Positions 26,478 through 34,598 of a DNA stretch of 64,000 nucleotides are shown here, piece after piece. A model generated the notes under the pieces. The model saw nothing but the letters and a program-made list of their open reading frames with translations. It did not search any database and had not been told where the DNA came from. Within the stretch, counting starts at the first letter, position 1. Every line of letters begins with the position of its first letter. The position numbers and the translations under genes are program-made. The DNA comes from G965230065 sp965230065 (GTDB lineage Bacteria; Bacteroidota; Bacteroidia; Cytophagales; Cyclobacteriaceae): the NCBI GenBank assembly GCA_965230065.1, contig OZ245942.1, positions 7,502,001-7,566,000 of the forward strand, given 5' to 3'.

Positions 26478-28961
26478 TCAATCAAAAAAACACCCTTGAT
26501 AAAACCTTTCATCCTGGTCAGTACCGATGGGTGAACCGTCCGGGGGCGATAAGGGTTTTGGGGCTGACCACTGTTCACTTCCTTCTTCAAATCTTCTGAT
26601 CTTTGCCAGCATAAAATTGAGGTGGGCTTTTTGGGCAATGTTCCCTTCCCTTTCTGCTGACTGTTGTAATTCCATTATTTTTCCTTTGACTTCATGAATT
26701 TTCAGCGTAGCCATTGCCCGCACCCGTTGTGCATTTTCTTGTTGGGCAGCCAGTGCAATCAGATGGTCTACCAGTAGCTGCCCTTCTAGCCACTGTATTT
26801 CTCCTGCCAACCCTTCTTTGTCTTGTGTGAGAATGGTGGCTGCAATTAACTGGTCAACTACTTCAGAAAAGCCAGGCATGTTTTCGTTACGGGCATGAAA
26901 GTCCATCATGCGGGCAGCGCGTTCGGGATTGAGCATGAGGTTCAGCGTATAGTTGATGGCTGCTTCTGCAGCAGCTACCGGGTCAAACGTAATGCCCGTA
27001 CGGGATTTGAATACCTCCCGGGAATTTTCACTGTACCCCAAAGGATAAGGGGGAAGCAAAGCCAGTATATGCTCAGGAAGTGCAAGTGCCTGTGGTGAAA
27101 GGGTAGTCATTAAAGCTTCCATAGCCTGCCGTTGCTCTTCTGCCGAAACCACTTCCAAAATTTTCTGTCCATCACCGCGCACAGCGTAAGTGTAATACAT
27201 TCCACCCAATAATTTTGCCACGGCCTCAGTTTGGTAGCGGTGAAACATATACATAGGCACCAGCACCTCTTCCAGCGTAGCCATAGGCTGGCCAAAAGGA
27301 AGTTTTTTCTCAGAAAAATTTTCCAGCGCAATTTTACGCACCTGCATCACCCGGTTCAGTTCGTCCACGGCACTTTTGCCATTATCCCACAAATGCGCCA
27401 CCGGATGCGCACCACTCACAGGCCGGGCATCCCGGTCGCTGATAAACAGTAAGCCTTCATCAATATAATCACGGATGATATTTTCCAGGGCTGCTGCTTC
27501 ATCTGTATTTTTTGGAAAGTCCTGGTAACCATAGGAAATAGTAACTTTATCCCAGGCACCGATTTCATTGGTATAGGCATTGGAAAGGTCTAGTGTTCCG
27601 TCTGCCTTAATTTCAGCGTAAGGATGTGGATAATCCATCACAGAGGCCCGGTCGTTGTAAGAGGAAGCAAAATTGTGCACCAGGCCCAACGTATGCCCTA
27701 CCTCGTGGGCCGAAAGCTGGCGCAACCGTTGTAATGCCATTTGCAACATTTCTTCTGACACCGGTTCCCCCTTTTCATAATTAGCAACCAGTCCGGAAGC
27801 AATCAGAAAATCCTGCCGCACCCGCAGCGAACCCAGGGTGACTTTCCCTTTCAGGATTTCGCCCGTGCGCGGATCGTAAATACTGGTGCCATAAGACCAC
27901 CCCCGGGTAGAGCGGTGTACCCACTGAATGAGGTTGTAGCGGATGTCCATCGGGTCGGCATCTTCGGGCAGCATTTTTACCTGAAAAGCATCTTCATAGC
28001 CAATAGCTTCAAACGCCTGGTTCCACCAAAGTGCCCCCTCCAGCAAAGCCGAACGAATGGGTTCGGGTGTGCCGGGATCCAGATAATACACAATGGGTTC
28101 CACAGCCTCACTCATGCTGGCTTTCGGATTCTTCTTTTTCAGCCGATGGCGTAAAATATAACGTTGGGTGATGGGCTGGTCTACCGGCGTTGCATAATCC
28201 ATGTATTGCAGGGAAATGTAGCCCGAGCGGGGGTCAAATTTACGAGGCTGGTAATCATCATCAGGCAATTGCACGAAAGAGTGGTGCAGCCGCAGCGTTA
28301 TCGCATTGGGGTCGGGCGTAACCGAGCGTACATAATTCCCGGCATTGCCACCGGAAAAGGTGAGCGTCACTTCCACTTCTGTATTTTGCGGGAAGTTTTT
28401 GGTCAATGGTAAATAAAAAGCAGAGCGGCTGCGATCTACACTAAAACTGCCCTGGTCGGCCTCCCTGATAAACTCTCCTACCCCAAATATATCTGAAAAG
28501 AAAAAATCAGAAGCATCTATCAATACTTTATCATCTCTTTTGGTAGCCACCGTAAAGCCCCACAACACAGATTCAGCAAAGGCTTCAGACAAGGCTTTTT
28601 TTTCGGCAGCATTCTCCGTATTCGCCCGGTATTCTACGTTTTTTTCTACCAGCAATATTTTAGGCCCACTCTGCCGGAACTCTACCAGGCGTGGGCGGGA
28701 AAGCCTGCCCCTGTCAAGCCCAATGTCGTTAGAGCCCATGCCTGCGGACAAACTGGGATAATACAAGAATTCTGTATCTAATTTATCAATTTCCAGCCAT
28801 ATTTTTCCTTCTTTATCATCCCAGTAAAAAGAGAAAAAACCTTTATGCTTTTTCATGCCTTCTGTTTTTTCGGAAAAAGATGGTTTGTCCTGGGAAAAGA
28901 CGCTGGTAAGTGTAAAAAAAAGCAAGACGCAAGTGGTAGAACTTGTGAGAGGAAAATTCAT
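26478..28961 (-). CDS. secreted zinc-dependent metalloprotease, DUF5117/DUF5118 type
   Basis: 827 residues. Signal peptide (MNFPLTSSTTCVLLFFTLTSVFS), a short N-terminal segment, DUF5117-like region (KIWLEIDKLDTEFLYYPSLSAGMGS ...) and a metzincin-like catalytic motif HEVGHTLGLVH with a following N-F-A-S-S and Met-turn-like SVMDYPHPY. Members are annotated in Bacteroidota as exported zinc metalloproteases of unknown substrate. The catalytic motif is complete. Likely single-gene transcript on the minus strand. The long C-terminal helical half (about residues 560-800) is typical of the family. Confidence 0.88.
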   Translation of the reverse strand: MNFPLTSSTTCVLLFFTLTSVFSQDKPSFSEKTEGMKKHKGFFSFYWDDKEGKIWLEIDKLDTEFLYYPSLSAGMGSNDIGLDRGRLSRPRLVEFRQSGPKILLVEKNVEYRANTENAAEKKALSEAFAESVLWGFTVATKRDDKVLIDASDFFFSDIFGVGEFIREADQGSFSVDRSRSAFYLPLTKNFPQNTEVEVTLTFSGGNAGNYVRSVTPDPNAITLRLHHSFVQLPDDDYQPRKFDPRSGYISLQYMDYATPVDQPITQRYILRHRLKKKNPKASMSEAVEPIVYYLDPGTPEPIRSALLEGALWWNQAFEAIGYEDAFQVKMLPEDADPMDIRYNLIQWVHRSTRGWSYGTSIYDPRTGEILKGKVTLGSLRVRQDFLIASGLVANYEKGEPVSEEMLQMALQRLRQLSAHEVGHTLGLVHNFASSYNDRASVMDYPHPYAEIKADGTLDLSNAYTNEIGAWDKVTISYGYQDFPKNTDEAAALENIIRDYIDEGLLFISDRDARPVSGAHPVAHLWDNGKSAVDELNRVMQVRKIALENFSEKKLPFGQPMATLEEVLVPMYMFHRYQTEAVAKLLGGMYYTYAVRGDGQKILEVVSAEEQRQAMEALMTTLSPQALALPEHILALLPPYPLGYSENSREVFKSRTGITFDPVAAAEAAINYTLNLMLNPERAARMMDFHARNENMPGFSEVVDQLIAATILTQDKEGLAGEIQWLEGQLLVDHLIALAAQQENAQRVRAMATLKIHEVKGKIMELQQSAEREGNIAQKAHLNFMLAKIRRFEEGSEQWSAPKPLSPPDGSPIGTDQDERFYQGCFFD

Positions 28962-29070
28962 AGTTTTAGGCTTAGGTATACGGCAATAAGCAAAAAGAAA
29001 ATTCGTTTGCAGGATAAGACTTCAGTTGAAAATGAAAAGATAGACAAACTCCCACGAAAACCCAATATCT

Positions 29071-30192
29071 ATGAGACCCTGCCAAATTATTTTTGCAATC
29101 ATCATATTAGTTACGGCAACCTCAGGCACACTGAAAGCTACCCACATGATTGGCGGGCAAATCACCGCTACTCCCGTGTCCAACCAGGCTTTTACTTATC
29201 GCATATTATTTACCGCATACACAGATCCGGACGCTGATGTTGAATTTGGCAATGTAGAAATTAACTTTGGGCATGGCGACCCCATCAATATTGATGGTGA
29301 AAACGATTTTCGAAGGAAAATTGCCAGTGAAGACAGTTTATATAGTATTGATACGCTGGTGATTACGCACACTTTTCCCGGTGCAGGCAAGTACCTCATC
29401 AGTATGCGGGAGTTTAACCGAAGTGCTGAAGTTGTGAATATGCTCAACTCGGTCAATACCCCTTTTTATGTAGAAACCCTGCTTACCATAGCCTCGGAAA
29501 TAGGCGAGAACAGCACCCCTCACTTATCTGACTCTTTGGTTTTTAGCGCCCATGTCAAAACCCGCTTTGTGCATTCCATTGGGGCTACCGACCCGGATGG
29601 AGATAGTCTTTCCTATACCTTAACCGTACCCAAACAAGATGTAGACAGAACCGTGGACCGTTATATACATCCTGACCGGTTCGATACACTTTTTGCAGAA
29701 AATCCCGGCCAGGAAAACGGTTCTTTTCCACCCATATTTGCGGTTGAAAACGGGCAATTGATTTGGGATGCCCCCACCTACGGAGGGGAATACGCAGCCG
29801 CTTTTCGTGTGCAGGAATGGCGTAAAATAGACGGGGAATGGGAACAAATAGGATACGTAACCCGCGACCTGCTCATCTTTGTGCAGGATACCGTTAACAA
29901 CACCAACGGAGGGGATTATGTAGATTTTGTTACAAGCACAGAAGGAGAATATACCGGGCAGGCCATCAACCTTTTTCCCAACCCAACCGATGGAAAGTTC
30001 CATGTAAAAATAGAAGACACCTGGGTTGATAGCCAGATTTGGGTACATGACATTTCCGGAAAAACTGTTTATGAAGCAACTGCCGGACAGGATGAAGTAA
30101 TTTTAGAAATCCCCCATCTGAGCCAGGGCATTTATGTGCTTACCTTGCAGAAAGGCTTCAAAAAAAGGTCATTCACTTTTGTAAAACAATAA
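29071..30192 (+). CDS. secreted protein with T9SS C-terminal sorting domain
   Basis: 373 residues. Signal peptide (MRPCQIIFAIIILVTATSGT), then the ATHMIGGQI start of the mature protein seen in gliding-related and adhesin-like Bacteroidota proteins, Ig/PKD-type strand segments (TFPGAGKYLISMREFNRS, GATDPDGDSLSYTLTVPKQ), and a Por/T9SS sorting domain (INLFPNPTDGKFHVKI ... GIYVLTLQKG ... SFTFVKQ). It should be translocated by the type IX system and anchored or released at the cell surface. Divergent from the metalloprotease. No enzyme motif was seen. Confidence 0.87.
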   Translation: MRPCQIIFAIIILVTATSGTLKATHMIGGQITATPVSNQAFTYRILFTAYTDPDADVEFGNVEINFGHGDPINIDGENDFRRKIASEDSLYSIDTLVITHTFPGAGKYLISMREFNRSAEVVNMLNSVNTPFYVETLLTIASEIGENSTPHLSDSLVFSAHVKTRFVHSIGATDPDGDSLSYTLTVPKQDVDRTVDRYIHPDRFDTLFAENPGQENGSFPPIFAVENGQLIWDAPTYGGEYAAAFRVQEWRKIDGEWEQIGYVTRDLLIFVQDTVNNTNGGDYVDFVTSTEGEYTGQAINLFPNPTDGKFHVKIEDTWVDSQIWVHDISGKTVYEATAGQDEVILEIPHLSQGIYVLTLQKGFKKRSFTFVKQ

Positions 30193-30221
30193 ACAACAAT
30201 TTTTAAAAAAAGGACACGTCT

Positions 30222-30385
30222 TGCCGGATGAGCGCGTAGCCCGTGCCTGGGAAATTCCGGCACCTCCTGCTATGAAGCAATAAGCGCAAAGGTTTGGGCA
30301 TTGCTAGATTGTACTTTGTTAGATTAAAAAAATAATAGCGACCGTCGCCGGAATTCTCCCCGGATGAGCAGAGCGAATTCCGGGG
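30222..30385 (+). repeat. pair of CCGG-stem repeat units
   Basis: Two related units share the word CCGGATGAGC, an ATTCCGG closing arm and a following CCTCCTGC. Unit 1 pairs TGCCGGA (30222-30228) with TCCGGCA (30256-30262); unit 2 pairs CCCCGGA (30358-30364) with TCCGGGG (30379-30385). They lie between the secreted-protein gene and the IS110 remnant. They look like a dispersed hairpin repeat family and not like protein-coding sequence. Confidence 0.5.
30310..30326 (+). repeat. left copy of 17-base inverted repeat around the IS patch
   Basis: TGTACTTTGTTAGATTA here is repeated, inverted and with one mismatch, at 31943-31959, beyond both insertion-sequence remnants. The similarity continues in A-rich sequence on the inner side. 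It may be the end of an older mobile element. Confidence 0.5.
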
Positions 30386-30426
30386 CCTCCTGCATCGCAA
30401 GTGGGAGACCCCGCGATTTCTATGGT

Positions 30427-30678
30427 TTACGCAAGCACATTGATATAGCTTTTTTCATATTTTCTATTTTCTCGGACACAGGCAAAAACTCTATGGATAA
30501 GTTTATTGCGCACAGCATTTAGTACGGACATCTTTTTTTTACCAGCCTCTACTTTACGATGGTAATAATCAGCTAGCTCCCCTTTTTTAGATACAGCGGA
30601 CATTGCGGATAAATGCAATAGTTTTTTTACCTGCTTATTAGCTAAATGGCTTACTTTTGTTCCTCCTCTGATTGGGTT
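30427..30678 (-). pseudogene. C-terminal remnant of an IS110-family transposase
   Basis: Reading back from the TAA at 30427-30429, the frame encodes the end of an IS110/IS116/IS902 transposase: PIRGGTKVSHLANKQVKK, then LLHLSAMSAVSKKGEL, DYYHRKVEAGKKKMSVLNA and IRNKL-type RNKLIHRVFACVREN. About 84 residues remain of an expected 330 or so. The homology stops at the IS3 boundary near 30678. The missing upstream part does not reappear on the other side of the IS3 element, so a deletion accompanied or followed the insertion. Confidence 0.8.
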
Positions 30679-30702
30679 TCCCCTAATTTAGTAGACATTC
30701 AG

Positions 30703-31530
30703 TTAAGCAGCAGTAGATATTGATTTTTTCCACTGATGCTCATATTCTATCGGACTCATATATTCAATTGCAGAATGTTTCCTCTTTCGGTTATACCATA
30801 CCTCAATATACTCGAAGATATCTTGTTTAGCCTCAGTATGGCTCGAGTAATTTCTACGGTAAACCAACTCCCGTTTCAAAGTGGCAAAGTAACTCTCTGT
30901 TGGGGCATTATCGTAACAGTTTCCTCTACGGCTCATGCTACACCTTATTCCCTTTTGTTCAAGAATCCGTTGGTAGTCATAGCTCGCATATTGGCTTCCT
31001 CTATCGCTGTGATGTATCAATCCTTTCACTGGATTTCGTACCATGATTGCCATCCGCAATGCCGTTATGACCAGCGTTCGCTCTAAAGTGGACGCCATAG
31101 ACCAGCCGATAATACGTCGAGAAAACAAATCAAGTACAATAGCCAAGTACAGCCAACCTTCTTTTGTCCAGATATACGTAATATCAGTGGTCCATACCGC
31201 ATCAGGTCTGCTTGCTTCAAATTGCTGATCTAGTAGATTAGGGGCTACAGGAAGATGATGATTTGAGTCTGTCGTCTTGGTAAACTTCCTTTTCTTTTCC
31301 ACCGCAATACCATTGAGCCGCATTAAGCGGGCAATGCGGTTCTTACCACATGCTACTCCCATAGTTTGTAATTCAGCATGTACCCTGGGACTACCGTAGC
31401 TTTGACGACTTTGCTGATGTATATCTCTGATCTGTTCCACTAATTGTCTGTTTTCTCGGCTACGATTGCTCTCAGGTCGTGTTAACCATGCGTAATAACC
31501 ACTCCTTGAAATTTGTAGTACTCTGCACAT
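30703..31530 (-). CDS. IS3-family transposase OrfB (DDE catalytic part)
   Basis: 275 residues from the first ATG in this frame, but the frame stays open upstream to about 31617, and OrfB is normally made as an OrfAB fusion by -1 frameshifting. N-terminal HTH_21-like region (SGYYAWLTRPESNRSRENRQ), then the rve integrase core with catalytic residues in WTTDITYIW (Asp), HHSDRGSQYAS (Asp) and NAPTESYFATLKRE (Glu). All three acidic residues are present, so the enzyme looks functional. The C-terminus (YNRKRKHSAIEYMSPIEYE) is the standard IS3 ending. Confidence 0.92.
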   Translation of the reverse strand: MCRVLQISRSGYYAWLTRPESNRSRENRQLVEQIRDIHQQSRQSYGSPRVHAELQTMGVACGKNRIARLMRLNGIAVEKKRKFTKTTDSNHHLPVAPNLLDQQFEASRPDAVWTTDITYIWTKEGWLYLAIVLDLFSRRIIGWSMASTLERTLVITALRMAIMVRNPVKGLIHHSDRGSQYASYDYQRILEQKGIRCSMSRRGNCYDNAPTESYFATLKRELVYRRNYSSHTEAKQDIFEYIEVWYNRKRKHSAIEYMSPIEYEHQWKKSISTAA

Positions 31531-31577
31531 AGCAGTAATGGAAAAACACCCATCATATTCTTGAACAAATTGGTATC

Positions 31578-31868
31578 TTAGCGTGGGTGAATACTGAAGA
31601 TACCAACCGCCTTTTTTAGTATCTCCACCTCCTCTTGAAGACGTCTGTTCTCTCTCTTCAATTGAGTCATTTCCTCATCCCGAGGGTTTTTACCCGAAAA
31701 CGCTTTCTTTCCCTCTTCTTGTAATTCCAGTTTCCAGCGGCGTAACATACTCATGTGAATTCCTAGATCACGAGCTACTTGGCTCTTACTACCATTACTC
31801 TCTGAGAGGCGAACTGCCTCCTCTTTAAATTCTTTGGTATACTTTCTTCTAGTTCTCATATTTGACAC
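31578..31868 (-). CDS. IS3-family transposase OrfA (DNA-binding subunit)
   Basis: 96 residues. Helix-turn-helix of the HTH_Tnp_1 type (RRKYTKEFKEEAVRLSE, SKSQVARDLGIHMSMLRRWK) followed by a leucine-zipper-like coiled coil (MTQLKRENRRLQEEVEILKKA). It binds the IS ends. Its last codons contain the frameshift site used to make OrfAB. Confidence 0.92.
   Translation of the reverse strand: MSNMRTRRKYTKEFKEEAVRLSESNGSKSQVARDLGIHMSMLRRWKLELQEEGKKAFSGKNPRDEEMTQLKRENRRLQEEVEILKKAVGIFSIHPR
31611..31617 (-). promoter_or_regulatory. A_AAA_AAG programmed -1 frameshift site
   Basis: On the minus strand the heptamer AAAAAAG is read in the OrfA frame as A-AAA-AAG, the canonical slippery sequence. A -1 slip enters a frame (KKGGWYLQYSPTLRYQFVQ) that runs without a stop into OrfB. 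This is the known expression mechanism of IS3-family elements. Confidence 0.8.
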
Positions 31869-31942
31869 TGATTTGGTTACTAATTTACTCTTTTTTCAGT
31901 GTCTACTTTAACGGGGGAAGACCAGTTTTTTTATTTTTATTC

Positions 31943-31959
31943 TAATCTGACAAAGTACA
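31943..31959 (-). repeat. right copy of 17-base inverted repeat around the IS patch
   Basis: Reverse complement of this site reads TGTACTTTGTCAGATTA and matches 30310-30326 at 16 of 17 positions. It lies 25 bases outside the IS3 right end and 23 bases before the stop codon of the HEAT-like gene. Confidence 0.5.
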
Positions 31960-31981
31960 GTTAATATCACTCTTACAATAC

Positions 31982-32611
31982 CTATCCCTGCATAATTTTC
32001 TTCATTACTTTCTCCACTCGTTTTCTTTTACTTTCTTTTTCTATATCGGGAAGGCGAGTGCTTAAGACCTTTGCAAAAGCATTCTTATTTTTATCATCAA
32101 TTATAGGCAAAGCCCTTTCTGCATACATGGGCAGTTGGTTGGGCGGGCTTATTTGCAATTGCTCAAGCAGTAAAGCAAAAGCGTCTTCCGCATATTTTGG
32201 GTTAGCAGCCAGTGTAATCAAAATATTCACGGCATTATCTTTAGTAATAACCGAGCCTTTGTCGGCAGCATCCAGAATCATCGGAAGATTATTGTAAATT
32301 TTATCCGGTTTTACACTCGCTATGGCATGCAGGGCAGTCATAGCACCCCATTGCAGCCGGTTGTTTTTATGGTTTAGTAATACCAGAAAATTGTCTGAAT
32401 AGTCGGCAATTAAACCCGGTGCAACCACCCCAATTTCATACAACACTTTGATGCAATCGCTTTGGATGTTTTTATTTTTATTGCTTAAGTTTTCAACCAG
32501 TGTCGCAACCGCTTTTTTGTCGGCTGTAGTTGCAATTTCGCGGGCCAGTGCCAGGTTGGGCGCTTCGTCTTTTTGCCCGAGGGTAGTTGCTAATTTATCC
32601 AGCACATTCAT
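31982..32611 (-). CDS. HEAT-like repeat protein
   Basis: 209 residues from the ATG at 32611, which overlaps the upstream gene's stop as ATGA; an in-frame ATG at 32623 is also possible. Entirely helical, with repeating pairs such as ATLVENLSNKNKNIQSDCIK, ..FLVLLNHKNNRLQWGAMTAL and ..SVITKDNAVNILITLA that resemble HEAT/ARM repeats and suggest a protein-binding scaffold. The C-terminal 20 residues are strongly basic (ESKRKRVEKVMKKIMQG). No enzyme motif. Translationally coupled to the zinc-ribbon gene, so the two products probably act together. Confidence 0.75.
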   Translation of the reverse strand: MNVLDKLATTLGQKDEAPNLALAREIATTADKKAVATLVENLSNKNKNIQSDCIKVLYEIGVVAPGLIADYSDNFLVLLNHKNNRLQWGAMTALHAIASVKPDKIYNNLPMILDAADKGSVITKDNAVNILITLAANPKYAEDAFALLLEQLQISPPNQLPMYAERALPIIDDKNKNAFAKVLSTRLPDIEKESKRKRVEKVMKKIMQG

Positions 32612-32871
32612 GTGTTTTTCCACCTTTCCAGTTTAGGAATGTTTCTTGAGAAAAAGGAGGCGAGTAAGCCCGGGAAACCCATTTCTTTAAGTTTTCCTTT
32701 CACAAACACCTGCATTTGTAAGGCCGACCAATCGGGTTGTTTAAAAGCTCCGTTTTCATAGCAATAGCTGCAATACATTGTACTGCGCGTACCATCCGAT
32801 AGTGTACCGCCGCCCTGTGGGTCTTTTTTCAAAGGCATGCCACAACTTTGGCAATTTTTGTAGTTTTTCAT
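32608..32871 (-). CDS. small zinc-ribbon domain protein
   Basis: 87 residues from the ATG at 32871 (an upstream start at 32901 lacks conserved sequence). It begins with a treble-Cys pattern, NCQSCGMPLKK, followed by a second pair in TMYCSYCYENG, giving four cysteines in C-x2-C ... C-x2-C arrangement for one zinc ion, a putative zinc-ribbon family in Bacteria. The rest is a basic-amphipathic helix region (MQVFVKGKLKEMGFPGLL). Function unknown. ATGA-coupled to the HEAT-like gene. Confidence 0.8.
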   Translation of the reverse strand: MKNYKNCQSCGMPLKKDPQGGGTLSDGTRSTMYCSYCYENGAFKQPDWSALQMQVFVKGKLKEMGFPGLLASFFSRNIPKLERWKNT

Positions 32872-32915
32872 GTTTAATGCGTTTACGTGAATAATTACCA
32901 AAAGTAAGGCAGCCC

Positions 32916-32935
32916 ACTGACAACCCTATGTCAGT
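32916..32935. promoter_or_regulatory. ACTGACA dyad upstream of the zinc-ribbon gene
   Basis: ACTGACA (32916-32922) and TGTCAGT (32929-32935) are perfect 7-base arms with a six-base spacer, 45 bases upstream of the zinc-ribbon start at 32871. This is a plausible operator for the zinc-ribbon/HEAT pair. Confidence 0.35.
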
Positions 32936-33176
32936 TGAAATTGGTTTTTACCCTATTTATTCCTTTTCTAACATTATACGGAAAAGCTTGAACCATTTGT
33001 GGGCTTTTTGGGAAGGAACCATCAGCAAATACCAAAGGTAATCAGGAATCTCCCTGAGGATTGGCATAAAAATTAAAGCAAACAATACACCTTCAACTGG
33101 CATTTTTTAACTTGCAAAAGACTTGCCGCCCTATTTTATTGCTCAAGGCTTGTGGGTCACAAACTTTCTTTTTACC

Positions 33177-34598
33177 ATGAAAATAAACTTTTACCTCCTA
33201 ATTCTAATTGCTTTGTCATATTCTACCATACAGGCGCAGAACCTTGTACAACAATTGCACGACGCACATGATCGCTACGAAGAGAAAACCATTACCCAGC
33301 GGCGGTTTAAGCAAGCCGATATTTTGCCCTTGTTGGAAAAGCTGGGCAATGGCTTTGAAGTAACGCCCGTGGGCAAGTCAATACAGGGGCGCAGCATTCA
33401 GATGATAAAAACAGGAAGCGGCCCGGTAAAGGTCTTGCTTTGGTCGCAAATGCATGGAGATGAACCCACGGCTACCATGGCTTTGATGGATATCTTCAAT
33501 TTTTTGCAGAAAAAGGATGAGTTTGATGACTTACGAAAGGAAATTTTAGACAATACCACACTTTACTTCATCCCCATGCTCAACCCCGATGGCGCCCAGG
33601 TTTACCAGCGCAGAAACGCCATTGATATTGACCTGAACCGGGATGCCCTCCGCCTGCAATCCCCCGAGGCTCAATTGCTGAAACACATCCGCGACAGCCT
33701 GGATGCTGATTTTGGGTTCAACCTGCACGACCAAAGCACACACTACACGGCTGGTGTCAGTGAAAAACCTGCTACAATTTCCTTCCTGGCCCCGGCTTAT
33801 AATTATGAAAAATCGGTGAACGAAGTGCGGGAAAAATCATTAAAACTGATTGTAACGCTCAACGAAGCCGTACAGCAATTTGCCCCTGGTCACGTAGGCC
33901 GATACAACGACGATTTTGAACCCCGGGCTTTTGGCGATAATATCCAGAAGTGGGGAACCAGCACCGTACTGGTAGAATCAGGAGGCTACCCTGATGACCC
34001 GGAAAAACAATACATCCGCAAACTCAATTTTGTATTACTCCTCAGCGGATTGCATGCCATTGCTACCAAAAGTTATGTAAACAACAATACTGACGATTAC
34101 TACCAAATCCCCGAAAACGAGCGGTATTTGTACGACCTGGTCATCCGCAATGCTACATTGCAAAAGTTTAACAACAGCTACACCGTAGACCTGGGCATCA
34201 ACCGGTACGAAGTAGAATACGACAACCATAGCAAATTCTACCACAGCAGCAGCATATCCGATGTGGGCGACCTTTCGGTATATCACGGATACGAAGAACT
34301 GGACGCAAATGACATGACGATGGTGCCCGGAAAAGTATACTCCAAAAAACTAAGAAATATCAAAAAACTGGTAAAACTGGATCCACTGGCGCTGTTAAAA
34401 GAAGGGTACACCACCATACGCCTTAGAAAAATGAAAGGGCACGAAAAAATAAGAAACAGCTTCCCCATGGACATTATCGGGAAAAAGAAAAACCCCTCGT
34501 ACAACCTTGGCCTCGGCAGCCGTCCTGATTTTATTTTGGAGAAAGACGGCATACCACAATATGCTGTGGTGAATGGTGTTGTGCATGACTTGCAATGA
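33177..34598 (+). CDS. secreted M14-family zinc carboxypeptidase
   Basis: 473 residues from the ATG at 33177; a TTG frame start at 33123 lacks a signal peptide. Signal peptide MKINFYLLILIALSYSTIQAQ. M14 motifs: QMHGDEPTATMA (His and Glu zinc ligands), MLNPDGAQVYQRRNA with DLNRD (substrate-binding Arg), FNLHDQS (third His) and VLVESGGYP (general base Glu). Its size and C-terminal 150-residue extension (IRNATLQKFNN..., KVYSKKLRNIKK) fit Bacteroidota exported M14 peptidases of undefined specificity. It ends one base before the convergent MFS gene. Confidence 0.88.
   Translation: MKINFYLLILIALSYSTIQAQNLVQQLHDAHDRYEEKTITQRRFKQADILPLLEKLGNGFEVTPVGKSIQGRSIQMIKTGSGPVKVLLWSQMHGDEPTATMALMDIFNFLQKKDEFDDLRKEILDNTTLYFIPMLNPDGAQVYQRRNAIDIDLNRDALRLQSPEAQLLKHIRDSLDADFGFNLHDQSTHYTAGVSEKPATISFLAPAYNYEKSVNEVREKSLKLIVTLNEAVQQFAPGHVGRYNDDFEPRAFGDNIQKWGTSTVLVESGGYPDDPEKQYIRKLNFVLLLSGLHAIATKSYVNNNTDDYYQIPENERYLYDLVIRNATLQKFNNSYTVDLGINRYEVEYDNHSKFYHSSSISDVGDLSVYHGYEELDANDMTMVPGKVYSKKLRNIKKLVKLDPLALLKEGYTTIRLRKMKGHEKIRNSFPMDIIGKKKNPSYNLGLGSRPDFILEKDGIPQYAVVNGVVHDLQ

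Larger units (their letters stand above)
30679..31918 (-). mobile_element. IS3-family insertion sequence (boundaries approximate)
   Basis: An OrfA/OrfB pair is enclosed by imperfect terminal inverted repeats, left end TCCCCTAATTTAGTAGACAT and right end (read on the other strand) TCCCCCGTTAAAGTAGACAC, matching at 15 of 21 positions. No convincing target-site duplication is visible at these ends, which fits the missing part of the interrupted IS110 gene. The element is about 1.24 kb and appears intact in coding sequence. Confidence 0.8.
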
